From contig NZ_JARGYD010000001.1 in NCBI RefSeq assembly GCF_029168315.1, positions 682,001-746,000 of the forward strand: 64,000 nucleotides of DNA, in the 5' to 3' direction. The position numbers and the translations under genes are program-made. Numbering within the stretch: the first letter of the stretch is position 1; the number at the start of each line of letters is the position of its first letter. A model generated the notes under the pieces. It worked only from the letters and a program-made list of their open reading frames with translations. It did no database searches and was not told where the DNA came from. This document shows positions 7,745 to 16,363 of the stretch, one piece after another. This DNA comes from Psychromarinibacter halotolerans. GTDB lineage: Bacteria > Pseudomonadota > Alphaproteobacteria > Rhodobacterales > Rhodobacteraceae.

Positions 7745-8761
7745 ATGTTACAATTCCTGCAATTCGCGACTGTGCGCGCGGCGATGGCGCTATTCACCCT
7801 GCTGATGGTGTCGCTGATCGTCTTCACGTTGATGGAACTGGTGCCGGGCAACTGCGCCGAGCGCTATCTTGCCTTCAAGAACACCCAAGGCTCCGGCATC
7901 TCGGTCGCCGATATCGAGGCGGAAGAACGCCGTCTTGGTCTGGATCGGCCATTCCTTGTGCGCTGGGGATCGTGGGTCGGCAACGTGTTCCTCAAGGGAG
8001 AATTCGGCGACAGCTGTATTCTGCGCCTGAACATCAATGACCTTCTGGGCGACAAGTTCCTGATCTCGCTGGGGATCTGCCTGACGGCCCTGTTCCTGGC
8101 CTATCTCATAGCGATACCCGTCGGCATCATATCGGCGTCGTCCAACAGCGCGATGCTGAACGGCTCGCTGCGGTTCGTGTCCTACCTTGGCCTTGCCATG
8201 CCGAACTTCCTGCTGGCGCTGATCATCATGCTGGTGTCGACCGTCGTGTTCGGCGACTCGATGACCGGCTTGTTCTCGAACGAATATCGCAACGCCGACT
8301 GGTCATGGGCGCGGATCGGCGACTTCCTGTCCCGCGCGTGGCTGCCGGTGTTCATCCTTGGCTGGTCGGCCACCGCCTTCGCGCTTCAGACCGTGCGGGC
8401 GCTGATGCTGGACGAGCAGGCCAAGCTGTACGTCACCGCCGCCCGCGCCCGTGGCCTGTTCGGCCGCCGCCTGCTGTGGCGCTATCCCGCCCGGCACGCG
8501 CTGGGGCCGATCGTGAACTCGCTGGGCTTCGACCTGAACCGCATCTTCAACGAGCTTCCCATCGTCGCGCTGATCCTGACCCTGACCGAGGCGGGCGCGC
8601 TGCTTCTGGAAGCCCTTGCGAGGTCCAACGACCAGCAGCTTGCGGGCGCGATCATCTTCCTGCTGACCGCCAGCATTGTCGCGGTGAACTTCATCACCGA
8701 CATCGCGCTGGCGCTGATCGACCCGCGTATCCGCAAATCGGTAATGGGAGGCGCGGCATGA
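7745..8761 (+). CDS. ABC transporter permease, DppB/OppB type
   Basis: 338 residues starting MLQFLQFATVRAAMALFTLLMVSLIVF. The first helix, the long periplasmic segment with ERRLGLDRPFLVRWGSWVGNV, the following LNINDLLG and the cytoplasmic loop TVRALMLDEQAKLYVTAARARGL (the EAA motif that docks on the ATPases) are characteristic of the first permease of dipeptide/oligopeptide importers. A GGGGACGG site six bases upstream supports this start over an in-frame ATG at 7676. The stop overlaps the next start (ATGA), so the two permeases are translationally coupled. Confidence 0.88.
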   Translation: MLQFLQFATVRAAMALFTLLMVSLIVFTLMELVPGNCAERYLAFKNTQGSGISVADIEAEERRLGLDRPFLVRWGSWVGNVFLKGEFGDSCILRLNINDLLGDKFLISLGICLTALFLAYLIAIPVGIISASSNSAMLNGSLRFVSYLGLAMPNFLLALIIMLVSTVVFGDSMTGLFSNEYRNADWSWARIGDFLSRAWLPVFILGWSATAFALQTVRALMLDEQAKLYVTAARARGLFGRRLLWRYPARHALGPIVNSLGFDLNRIFNELPIVALILTLTEAGALLLEALARSNDQQLAGAIIFLLTASIVAVNFITDIALALIDPRIRKSVMGGAA

Positions 8762-9951
8762 GCCAGACCGATCCGACACAGCCGAACCTTGCCGAAACCA
8801 CCGGCCCCGCCGTCAGCGTGGTCGAGACCGAGGACGCCGTCGCCCGCCGCGCCCGCGAGGCTTATTTCACCGCCACCCAGCGACAGCTGATCTGGGCCCG
8901 GTTCAAGAAGAACCGCACTGCGATGATCGCGGCGACCATCCTTGTGCTGCTGATCCTGATGGGTCTGTTTGCCCCCTTCCTGTCGCCCTACGATCCGTCG
9001 ATCGCCGGGCGGGACCGGGATTATCTGAACGGCGCGCCGCAAGTGCCGCAGTTCTGCGACCACAACGGATGCTCGGCGCGGCCCTTCGTATATGGCTTCA
9101 AGACCGAACGCTCGCCGGTGAACCTGCGGCTGGTGACCACGGTCGATACCGAAGACCGCCGCTATGTGCAGTTCTTCGTGACCGGCGACGACTACAAGCT
9201 GTTCGGCTTCATCCCGGGCAACCTGCACCTGTTCGGTGTGGATGAAGGCTTTGTCCACCTGTTCGGCACCGACGACACAGGCAAGGACATCTTCAGCCGC
9301 ACATTGCACGCGATTTACACGTCGCTGGCGGTGGGAACGCTGGGTGTGCTGATCTCGTTCGTGCTGGCGCTGATCATCGGCGGCGTCGCCGGGTATTTCG
9401 GCGGCGTAACGGACGGCATCATCCAGATGGTGACCGATGCGATCCGTACGATTCCGATCATCCCGCTGTTCATGGCCATCGCCGCCTTCATCCCCGATAC
9501 ATGGTCGTCCGAGATGCGGTTCTTCTTTATCTCGATCATCATCGGGTTCATCAACTGGCCCACCCTCGCCCGCCGGGTCCGCACCCACCTGCTGGTCGAA
9601 CGAAACCAGGAGTACGTGTTGGCCTCGCAGCTGTGCGGCGCGCCCGCCGGGCATATCATCCGGCGGCATCTGCTGCCGTCCTTCACCTCTTACATCATCG
9701 TCGACCTCGTGATTTCCTTTCCCTACATCGTGCTGTCCGAAACCGCCTTGTCCTTCATCGGCCTCGGCCTGAAGGACCCCGTCAACTCGCTGGGCGTCAT
9801 GCTGCAAAACACCACCTCGGCGGATGTTCTGCTGAACTACCAATGGTACTTCATCCCGGTGTTCTTCTTCATCGCACTGGTGCTGGCCTTCGTTTTCGTC
9901 GGAGACGGCCTGCGCGACGCGGCGGATCCTTACGGGGGGCAGAAGAAATGA
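8758..9951 (+). CDS. ABC transporter permease, DppC/OppC type
   Basis: 397 residues. The N-terminus has the OppC_N pattern: FTATQRQLIWARFKKNRTAMIAATILVLLILMGLFAPFLSPYDPS. After a long periplasmic loop comes HLFGTDDTGKDIFSRTLHAIYTSL, the signature of second permeases, then several helices and an EAA loop (RRVRTHLLVERNQEYVLASQLCGAPAG). The periplasmic insertion between helices 1 and 2 (about residues 80-180) is longer than in E. coli DppC, as in several alphaproteobacterial peptide importers. It overlaps both neighbours by 4 bases. Confidence 0.88.
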   Translation: MSQTDPTQPNLAETTGPAVSVVETEDAVARRAREAYFTATQRQLIWARFKKNRTAMIAATILVLLILMGLFAPFLSPYDPSIAGRDRDYLNGAPQVPQFCDHNGCSARPFVYGFKTERSPVNLRLVTTVDTEDRRYVQFFVTGDDYKLFGFIPGNLHLFGVDEGFVHLFGTDDTGKDIFSRTLHAIYTSLAVGTLGVLISFVLALIIGGVAGYFGGVTDGIIQMVTDAIRTIPIIPLFMAIAAFIPDTWSSEMRFFFISIIIGFINWPTLARRVRTHLLVERNQEYVLASQLCGAPAGHIIRRHLLPSFTSYIIVDLVISFPYIVLSETALSFIGLGLKDPVNSLGVMLQNTTSADVLLNYQWYFIPVFFFIALVLAFVFVGDGLRDAADPYGGQKK

Positions 9952-10967
9952 GCACCCCCCTGATCGATGTCGACAACCTGACGATCCGCTTCAACACCGA
10001 CGAGGGCCTGATCACGGCGGTCGAGAACGTATCGTTCCAGATCGCCCCCGGCGAGGTGCTTGGGCTGGTGGGCGAAAGCGGGTCGGGCAAGTCCGTGACG
10101 GCCAAGTCGCTGATGCTGCTGAACGCCGGCAACACGCGTTATGACCCTGCCAGCCGGATCACCCTGAACGTGCCCGGCGCGGACCCGCTGGATGTCCTGT
10201 CGCTGAAACGCGAACGCGACATGAAGCCGGTGCGCGGCGGCGCGATTTCCATGATCTTCCAGGAACCGATGGCCAGCTTCGCCCCGGCGATCACCATCGG
10301 CGACCAGATGGTCGAACAGCTGTTGCTGCACACCGACATGAACAAGAAGCGCGCCAAGCAGATCTCGATCGAGATGCTGGACCGCGTCGGCATCAAGGAA
10401 CCGGCGAAACGCTTCGACCAGTACGCCTTCGAGTTCTCGGGCGGGATGCGGCAGCGCGCGATGATCGCGATGGCGCTGTCGACCAAGCCCAAGCTGTTGA
10501 TCGCGGATGAGCCGACCACGGCGCTGGACGTGACGATCCAGGCGCAGATCATCGAGCTGATGAAGGACCTGGTGGCCGAATTCGGCATGGGCATCCTGTT
10601 CATCACGCACGACCTTGGCGTGATCGCCCAGACGGCGGACCGGGTGGCGGTGATGTACCTTGGCCGGATCATGGAAACGGGCGCCGTCCGCGACGTGATC
10701 CGCCGCCCGGCGCATCCCTATACGCAAGGCCTAATCAACGCCCTGCCCAAGCTCGACGACCTCGACGCGCCGCTGACGCCGATCCCCGGCGACATTCCCA
10801 GCCCGCTAGAGCGGCCCACGGGATGCGTGTTCCACACCCGCAACCCGAACCACGTTCCCGGCTCGCGCTATGAACGCGAGGTCCCCCCGATGACCGAGGT
10901 CGCCCCCGGCCACTTTGCCGCGCTGTTCCCCGAGGACGTGCCGGCCCTGAAGGAGGCCACATCATGA
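9948..10967 (+). CDS. ABC transporter ATP-binding protein, DppD/OppD type
   Basis: 339 residues. Walker A is GESGSGKS (about residue 40), the signature FSGGMRQRAMIAMAL and Walker B LLIADEPTTALDVT follow, then the switch histidine in FITHDLGVIAQ. The C-terminal oligopeptide extension is present (PYTQGLINALPKLDD...IPGDIPSPLERPTGCVFHTRNPNH), where related ATPases hold cysteines that can ligate an Fe-S cluster; only one Cys is visible in that block here. It energises the transporter with the next gene product. The ATG overlaps the upstream stop by 4 bases. Confidence 0.9.
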   Translation: MSTPLIDVDNLTIRFNTDEGLITAVENVSFQIAPGEVLGLVGESGSGKSVTAKSLMLLNAGNTRYDPASRITLNVPGADPLDVLSLKRERDMKPVRGGAISMIFQEPMASFAPAITIGDQMVEQLLLHTDMNKKRAKQISIEMLDRVGIKEPAKRFDQYAFEFSGGMRQRAMIAMALSTKPKLLIADEPTTALDVTIQAQIIELMKDLVAEFGMGILFITHDLGVIAQTADRVAVMYLGRIMETGAVRDVIRRPAHPYTQGLINALPKLDDLDAPLTPIPGDIPSPLERPTGCVFHTRNPNHVPGSRYEREVPPMTEVAPGHFAALFPEDVPALKEATS

Positions 10968-11818
10968 GCAGCCGCCCCCTGATCAAGATCAAGGACCTGT
11001 CGATCCATTTCCCTCTGGGCCGTCGCATGTTCGGCGAACCGCCCGTGCTGAAGGCGGTGGACGGCGTCAGTCTTGATATTCCCAAGGGCAGCTTCGTCGG
11101 GCTGGTCGGCGAAAGCGGATCGGGCAAGACGACGCTGGGCCGCGCCATCCTGCGGGCCGCCCCGATCACCGAAGGGTCGATCGTCTATGACGACGGCGAG
11201 CGCACCTTTGACGTCAAGGACATCAAGCCGCGCGACCTGAAGGAATACCGCCGCCGCGCGCAGCTGATCTTTCAGGACCCCTATGCCGCGCTGTCGCCCC
11301 GGATGACCGTGCGCGACATCATCGCGGAACCGCTGGAAGTCATGGGCCTGACCAAAAGCCGCGCCGAAACCGACGAGCGGGTCCGCGAGATCGCCGCCAA
11401 GTGCCGCCTGAACCTCGAACACCTGCGCCGCTATCCGCATGCCTTCTCAGGCGGACAGCGTCAGCGTATCTCGATCGCGCGGGCGCTGGTGACGGGCCCG
11501 AAGTTCGTGGTCGCGGACGAGGCCGTGGCGGCGCTCGACGTGTCCATTCAGGCCGACATCCTGAACCTTCTCAAGTCGTTGCAGCGCGATCTTGATCTGA
11601 CGTTCCTTTTCATCAGCCACGACCTGAGCGTGGTTGCCCATGTCTGCGATTTCGTCGCCGTCATGTACCACGGCAAGATGATGGAACAGGCCCCGACCCG
11701 AGAGCTGTTCGCTAATCCAAAGCACGAATACACTCGGTGCCTTCTGTCCGCGATCCCGTCGCTGGACCCGGACGACCGCCGCCCGGTGCGGATCTACAAC
11801 CCGGAAGAGACCGCCTAG
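10964..11818 (+). CDS. ABC transporter ATP-binding protein, DppF/OppF type
   Basis: 284 residues. Starts with the OppF-like LIKIKDLSIHFPLGRRMFGEPPVLKAVDGVSL. Walker A GESGSGKTTLG, signature SGGQRQRISIARAL, Walker B FVVADEAVAALDVS and FISHDLSVVAHVCD are all intact. Note DEAVAALD in place of the common DEPVSALD. The C-terminus is short (ends RRPVRIYNPEETA) compared with E. coli OppF, lacking most of the oligopeptide extension. It is the last gene of the operon; its stop overlaps by 4 bases the stop of the convergent kinase gene, so transcription may collide here. Confidence 0.88.
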   Translation: MSSRPLIKIKDLSIHFPLGRRMFGEPPVLKAVDGVSLDIPKGSFVGLVGESGSGKTTLGRAILRAAPITEGSIVYDDGERTFDVKDIKPRDLKEYRRRAQLIFQDPYAALSPRMTVRDIIAEPLEVMGLTKSRAETDERVREIAAKCRLNLEHLRRYPHAFSGGQRQRISIARALVTGPKFVVADEAVAALDVSIQADILNLLKSLQRDLDLTFLFISHDLSVVAHVCDFVAVMYHGKMMEQAPTRELFANPKHEYTRCLLSAIPSLDPDDRRPVRIYNPEETA

Positions 11819-13140
11819 CGCGCCATCACAAGGTCGATCTTCAGGCCGCCCAGACGCTCGCTTTCGCCCATGAACAGCGACCCGCCGTGGCGCCGCGCGA
11901 TGTCCTGCGCGATGGCCAGCCCAAGCCCGACGCCGGTGCCCCGGTCCTGATTGCGCGACTTGTCGAGGCGCGAGAACGGCTTCAGCGCCTCTTCCCGCAG
12001 ATCCTCGGGGATGCCCGGTCCGTCATCCTCGACCGAAATGCGGATCGCCCGCTCGGTCACCGATATGCGCATCTCGCAGGAATGGCCGTATCGCAAGGCA
12101 TTGCCCACAAGGTTCTCCAGTGCCCGAACGATGGCGTGCGGCCGCAGCTTGGTGGTGACGTCGTCCACCGCGTCGCTGATCGTCACCTCGGTCAGCGTGA
12201 CCTTCTCGCCCGCCCGGTCGGCCACGTCGCGCACCAGCGCCACGGGATCGCTGTCCAGCGGTTCGCCCAGCGATTCCTCGCGCGCGAAGGCCAGGAACTC
12301 GTCCAGCAGCCGCTCCATGTCGTCCACGTCGCGCAGCATCGCCGCGGCCTCGGCCTCGTCGTCCAGCATCGTCAGACCCAGTTTCAGCCGCGTCAAAGGC
12401 GTGCGCATGTCGTGGCTGACGCCGGACAGCATCATCGTGCGCTGCTCGATCTGGCGTTCGATCCGGGACCGCATGTCGATAAACGCACTTCCCGCTGCCC
12501 GCACCTCGTTCGCGCCCGAGGGACGATAGGGCACCATCCGTCCCCGCCCGAATTCGGCCGCGGCGGCGGCCAGCCGGGCGATGGGCCGCAGCTGGTTGCG
12601 CAGGAAGACATAGGCGATCACCGACATCAGGGCGCCGGTCACCAGCATCAGCACCAGCAGCTGGTGCGGGTTCGACGCGGACACGCGGCGCCGGTCGAAC
12701 TCGGCCCGCATGGTGCCGTGCACCGTGTCCAGCCACGCCACCGCCCGACGGCTGGAGCTTTGCATGTCCACCGCCGCGACGCCGTCCATCTCTGCCCGCA
12801 GGGTGCGGATCATCGCCAGCCCGGAAAAGTCGTAGAACCGCCGTGCGTCGCCCTCGGGCGCGGTGGCCGGAAGCGTGATCTCCAGCGCCAAGGGCGCGCC
12901 CAACGCGGTGCCCTGCGCCTGTGCCGCCGCAAGATCCGGCGCATCGTCGATGACGTCGCGCACCAGCCGCAGGTCCAGCGCCACGTTGCGGGTCATCTGT
13001 TCGGTCACGCCCTCGAAATGACGTTGGATGAAGACGACCGAGACCACCAGCTGCAGCGTGATGATCGGCACCAGAAGGATCAGCGCCGCCCGCCCGTACA
13101 GCGAACGCGGCATGTAGGATTTGCCCCGGAACAAGCTCAT
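11815..13140 (-). CDS. Sensor histidine kinase, EnvZ-like
   Basis: 441 residues. A membrane helix at about 17-38, a periplasmic domain to about 158, a second helix at about 160-181 and a HAMP linker come first. The HisKA helix follows with phospho-acceptor His 243 (SGVSHDMRTPLTRLKLGL), then a HATPase with N-box NLVGNALRYG, G1 DDGPGIP and G2 GTGVGLGLAIAQDIARRHGG. The architecture matches EnvZ-type inner-membrane kinases. No response regulator lies next to it: the neighbours are a convergent ABC operon and a divergent hydrolase. Its partner must be encoded elsewhere. An alternative start at MPRSLYG (13113) is possible. Confidence 0.85.
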   Translation of the reverse strand: MSLFRGKSYMPRSLYGRAALILLVPIITLQLVVSVVFIQRHFEGVTEQMTRNVALDLRLVRDVIDDAPDLAAAQAQGTALGAPLALEITLPATAPEGDARRFYDFSGLAMIRTLRAEMDGVAAVDMQSSSRRAVAWLDTVHGTMRAEFDRRRVSASNPHQLLVLMLVTGALMSVIAYVFLRNQLRPIARLAAAAAEFGRGRMVPYRPSGANEVRAAGSAFIDMRSRIERQIEQRTMMLSGVSHDMRTPLTRLKLGLTMLDDEAEAAAMLRDVDDMERLLDEFLAFAREESLGEPLDSDPVALVRDVADRAGEKVTLTEVTISDAVDDVTTKLRPHAIVRALENLVGNALRYGHSCEMRISVTERAIRISVEDDGPGIPEDLREEALKPFSRLDKSRNQDRGTGVGLGLAIAQDIARRHGGSLFMGESERLGGLKIDLVMAR

Positions 13141-13186
13141 GCGTTAGCAATAGCCCCGCAGCCCCCTCAGGAGAAAGCGACTTTCC

Positions 13187-14101
13187 GTGACCGAGATGGA
13201 TTTCGATCCGCAGCCCGGCGTGCCCGAGGTGCTGGCCCCCGGCCTGCGCCGCGTGCTGGCGCCCAATCCGTCGCCGATGACGTTCCGGGGCACCAACAGC
13301 TTTCTGGTCGGCGAAGGCCGCGTCGCGCTGATCGACCCCGGCCCGGACCAGCACGCGCACCGCGACGCGATCCTGGCCGCGCTGGCCCCGGGCGAGCGGA
13401 TCACGCACATCCTGCTGACCCACGCCCACCGCGACCATTCCGGGCTGGTCCCCGCGATGCGCGCCGCCACCGGCGCCCCGATTCTGGCCTTCGGCGACGC
13501 GCTGGCGGGCCGCAGCCCGGTGATGCAGGCGCTGTCGTCACAGGGCGCCGGCGGCGGCGAAGGGTTGGATCTGGCGTTCCGTCCCGACGCGACGCTGGCG
13601 GACGGCGACACGGTATCGGACGGCGACTGGACGCTGACCGCGCTGCACACACCGGGCCACGCCGCGAACCACCTGTGCTTTGGCTGGGACGACATCTTGT
13701 TCTCGGGCGACGTGGTGATGGGCTGGGCCAGCACGATGGTCTCGCCCCCGGATGGCGACCTGACCGCGTTCATGGCCACCGCCGCGCGGCTGGCCGCCCT
13801 GCCCTTCAACGTTTTCCACCCGGCCCACGGCGCCCCGATCCCGGACCCCGCCGCCCGCTGCCGCGCCCTGATCGACCACCGCCTGACGCGCGAGGCGGCG
13901 ATCCTGAAACAGCTTTCCAAAGGCCCCGCAACGCCTGCCATGCTGACGGCCGCGATCTACACCGACACCCCGCCCGCCCTGCTTCCGATGGCAGAGCGAA
14001 ACGTCTTCGCGCATCTCATTGATCTGGCGACCAGAAACCTTGCCACGGCAGATCCGGCCCTCGCCCCGGACGCGCGGTTCGCGCTGCCCACAGGTAAATG
14101 A
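13187..14101 (+). CDS. MBL-fold metallo-hydrolase (LACTB2/glyoxalase II-like)
   Basis: 304 residues. The zinc-binding HAHRDH motif is at about 79-84 (ILLTHAHRDHSGLV), with further ligands in HTPGHAANHLCF and in SGDVVMGWAS, and a late HPAHGAPIPDP. A C-terminal winged-helix-like tail (REAAILKQLSKGPATPAMLTAAIY) fits the BLACT_WH domain of LACTB2-type proteins, which act as RNA endonucleases or thioester hydrolases. The GTG start is 13 bases after AGGAG; an ATG three codons later is an alternative. The physiological substrate is unknown. Confidence 0.82.
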   Translation: MTEMDFDPQPGVPEVLAPGLRRVLAPNPSPMTFRGTNSFLVGEGRVALIDPGPDQHAHRDAILAALAPGERITHILLTHAHRDHSGLVPAMRAATGAPILAFGDALAGRSPVMQALSSQGAGGGEGLDLAFRPDATLADGDTVSDGDWTLTALHTPGHAANHLCFGWDDILFSGDVVMGWASTMVSPPDGDLTAFMATAARLAALPFNVFHPAHGAPIPDPAARCRALIDHRLTREAAILKQLSKGPATPAMLTAAIYTDTPPALLPMAERNVFAHLIDLATRNLATADPALAPDARFALPTGK

Positions 14102-14161
14102 CGATTCCACGAAAATCCCTCTGGACGCCCGGAATCCCCCTTGTTATAGGAGCCGCGTTGT

Positions 14162-14236
14162 TCCGGCGTAGCTCAGCGGTAGAGCAGTTGACTGTTAATC
14201 AATTGGTCGTAGGTTCGATCCCTACCGCCGGAGCCA
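14162..14236 (+). tRNA. tRNA-Asn (GTT)
   Basis: 75 bases with encoded CCA: acceptor TCCGGCG/CGCCGGA, D-arm GCTC...GAGC, anticodon arm GTTGA-CTGTTAA-TCAAT and T-arm GTAGG-TTCGATC-CCTAC. The anticodon GTT specifies asparagine. An accessory region with an integrase remnant begins 118 bases downstream, so this tRNA is the probable attachment site. I could not find a second copy of its 3' end at the other side of the island. Confidence 0.95.
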
Positions 14237-14353
14237 ACAAATCCTGAGAGACTGACTTCCAAGGATTTTCTTCGTCTACATTCGGAGAGTTCTTGGCGTG
14301 GCACATCTCCTGTCCCACCGCGTGGCACAAACGCTGGCACAGGAGTCGCAGAC

Positions 14354-14984
14354 TTGCGTTTCACGACCGGATCGCAACCGCACCTCGAATACCGCCCGAG
14401 CGGCTTCCACTGGCGTCGGCGCTGGCCCCAGGCCCTACGGGCCTGGGGTCCGGAGGTCTCTCCGAAAAAAATGTCACTGCTCCTCTCGCTTCGATCCCAC
14501 GTCCTCCCCGACCCGAAGGCCCTGGCTCAGAAACTTACCCTTCTGAGCGATATCGCCTTCGCCAGCGTGACGGAGAGGACGATGGCAATATCGCCGGACA
14601 TCATGGAGAGGCTCCTGGACGGGCTCAGTCGGTTTCTCATCGACGTGGCCGAGGCTGCGCGCGAGGTCGCCCCCATTCGCACTCCGGAGGTGGCCGCCTA
14701 TGAACTGCAGTGTTCCGAAGCGGCGATTGTGACCGCCCGTGATGCAATCCGGCTTCGGGATCGGGACATGGCCCGGGATCCACTCCGGCAAGTGACCGAC
14801 CGCCTCGGCATCCCGCTCGACGAGACAGATCCGGACTGGCAGAGGCTGGCCTACCGAGCCTCGCGGATCATCCTTAATGCGAAAGAGGAGAACTTCCGCC
14901 GGGATCACGGCGCCTACTCAACGTCGACGGCTGTGTTCTCCCGCGCATTGACCAGCGAGGTCGCTGCGCGCTCCATCTCTCAGC
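14354..14984 (+). pseudogene. Truncated phage-type integrase, N-terminal part
   Basis: The open frame begins at a TTG preceded by AGGAG and runs straight into the IS element. Its opening (LEYRPSGFHWRRRWPQAL) and the next block (LLLSLRSHVLPDPKALAQKLTLLSDIAFAS) are the pattern of the N-terminal arm-binding region of tyrosine recombinases found at alphaproteobacterial tRNA islands. The core-binding and catalytic domains (R...HxxR...Y) are absent, and nothing on the far side of the IS restores them. I infer an inactivated integrase whose 3' part was lost with the IS insertion. The family call is from pattern only. Confidence 0.5.
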
Positions 14985-15043
14985 TGTGGTGGTCCTAGAT
15001 TTGTAGACGCCTTGCCGCCTAACTGTGAGGCAAGGAGGCCACC

Positions 15044-15355
15044 ATGGGTACAAGCAATTACAGCGACGAGTTCAAGCGGGATGCGGTGCATCAGATCACG
15101 GTGCGCGGGTATCCAGTGCGTGAGGTGTCCCGGTGTTTGGGCGTCAGCACGTATTCCCTGTACAAGTGGCGGAAGCTGTTCGGGGAGCCTTGCCGCGAAG
15201 CCCGGGGTGGACCACGAGGCGGAGAACCGGCGGCTGAAGCGGGAGCTGGCGCGGGTCACCGAGGAGCGCGACATCCCAAAAAAGGGTGGGACCATGTTCC
15301 GCCATTGGTCCGAGGACAATGGTCGAACGCGTACTTCGCGCGCGAGTCCCAATGA
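15044..15355 (+). pseudogene. IS3-family transposase orfA, frameshifted
   Basis: The frame starts MGTSNYSDEFKRDAVHQIT, continues with the helix-turn-helix VREVSRCLGVSTYSLYKWRKLF and then loses meaning after residue 49. The expected leucine-zipper part (DHEAENRRLKRELARVTEERDI) continues in another frame from about 15210, and the final YFARESQ stop is back in the first frame. A small indel near 15190 and a 44-base insertion at 15285-15328 explain both shifts. Normally OrfA binds the IS ends and is joined to OrfB by -1 frameshifting at an A6G site, which is present at 15278-15284. Confidence 0.8.
15285..15328 (-). repeat. 44-bp palindromic insert, copy A
   Basis: This block sits between the KK of the A6G slippery region and the expected AYFARESQ end of OrfA, and has no counterpart in usual IS3 proteins. 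Read on the minus strand it begins GTTCGACCATTG and aligns over its whole length with copy B at 15817. It holds a hairpin whose outer arms are CCATTG and CAATGG. Confidence 0.6.
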
Positions 15356-16267
15356 AGTACGCCTTCATCCGGGCGCATCGCGAAGAGTTTGGCATCCGCG
15401 CCATGTGTCGAGTGCTGCGGGTGCATTTTAGCGGGTTCTATGCATGGCTTAAGGATCCATTAAGCCACCGTGCGCGGGAGGATGCACGTCAGACCGAGCT
15501 GATCCGGCAGGCCTCGACTGAGAGCGGCAAGGTCTATGGATATCGCAAGCTGACCGACGACCTGCGTGACCAGGGCGAACGCATCTCGGAGAATCGTGTT
15601 GCTCGGCTCGCGTCGCTGGCCGGGATAGCTGCGCAGATCGGCTACAGGCGTCGTCCCGGCCGCTATGGCGGCAAGCCAGCGGTGGTGGCCGAGAACAGGC
15701 TGGAGCAGCGGTTCGAGACGTCCGCGCCGGATCAGGTCTGGGTGACCGACATCACCTATATCAAAACCCATGAGGGCTGGCTGTATCTGTGCGTCGTCAT
15801 CGATCTGTTCTCGCGCGTTCGCCATTGTGCTCGAACCAATGGCACATCAATGGCTCACCGTCGGCTGGTCGGCACGATCGCGCATCACCACGGACGTCGC
15901 CCTGCAAGCCCTGCTGATGGCCGTGTGCCGGCGCAAACCCGCAGGTGGGGTCATGGTCCACTCCGACCAGGGTTCCCAATTCATCAGCCGGGAATGGCAG
16001 ACCTTTCTCCGCCAGCACGGCCTCGAACCCAGCATGAGCCGGCGCGGGAACTGCCACGATAACGCCGTCGCCGAGAGCTTCTTACAACTCTTGAAACGGG
16101 AGCGGATCAGACGGCGCACATTTCCGACCCGCGACGACGCGCGGCGAGACGTTTTCGGCTACATCGAGCTATTCTACAACCCGAAGCGCAAGCACACGAA
16201 CAACGGCATGCTGTCGCCCGTTGACTTCGAAATCTGGCAGCAGAAACTGAACAAGGCAGGTGTCTAG
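15352..16267 (+). pseudogene. IS3-family transposase orfB (DDE), frameshifted
   Basis: Starts at MKYAFIRAHREEFGIRAMCRVL with ATGA overlap to orfA. The HTH_21 region (YGYRKLTDDLRDQGERIS) and the first catalytic Asp (DQVWVTDITYI) are in this frame up to VIDLFSR. A 43-base insertion at 15817-15859 then shifts the frame, and the second half (VGWSARSRITTDVALQ, second Asp in HSDQGSQF, catalytic Glu in NAVAESFLQLLKRE) continues to a stop after NKAGV. All three DDE residues survive, but no intact product can be made without suppression of the shift. Confidence 0.85.
15817..15859 (+). repeat. 43-bp palindromic insert, copy B
   Basis: This block interrupts the conserved FSRR(I/V)VGWS segment of the IS3 integrase core. 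It begins GTTCGCCATTG, holds the same CCATTG...CAATGG arms as copy A and is about 80 percent identical to it in the opposite orientation. Its insertion causes the orfB frameshift. Confidence 0.6.
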
Positions 16268-16363
16268 GAAACTAGGGGCACCTCATGCTGCTATCTGTCA
16301 CAATGGGCAAATCAAGCGGGCCGGCCTGGCAGAAATCCCATCCGCCAGACCGGTCACCGGCAA

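Larger units (their letters stand above)
14985..16285 (+). mobile_element. IS3-family insertion sequence, decayed, 1301 bp
   Basis: The two ends form 28-base inverted repeats matching at 21 positions: left TGTGGTGGTCCTAGATTTGT... and right, read inward, TGAGGTGCCCCTAGTTTCCT... . Inside are orfA (HTH) and orfB (DDE integrase core) of IS3 type, both broken by indels. Flanking bases (AGC before, TGC after) do not form a target-site duplication, which suggests that the flank changed after insertion, for example by an IS-linked deletion. The element ends the integrase gene and lies just downstream of the UvrD-type gene. Confidence 0.85.
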
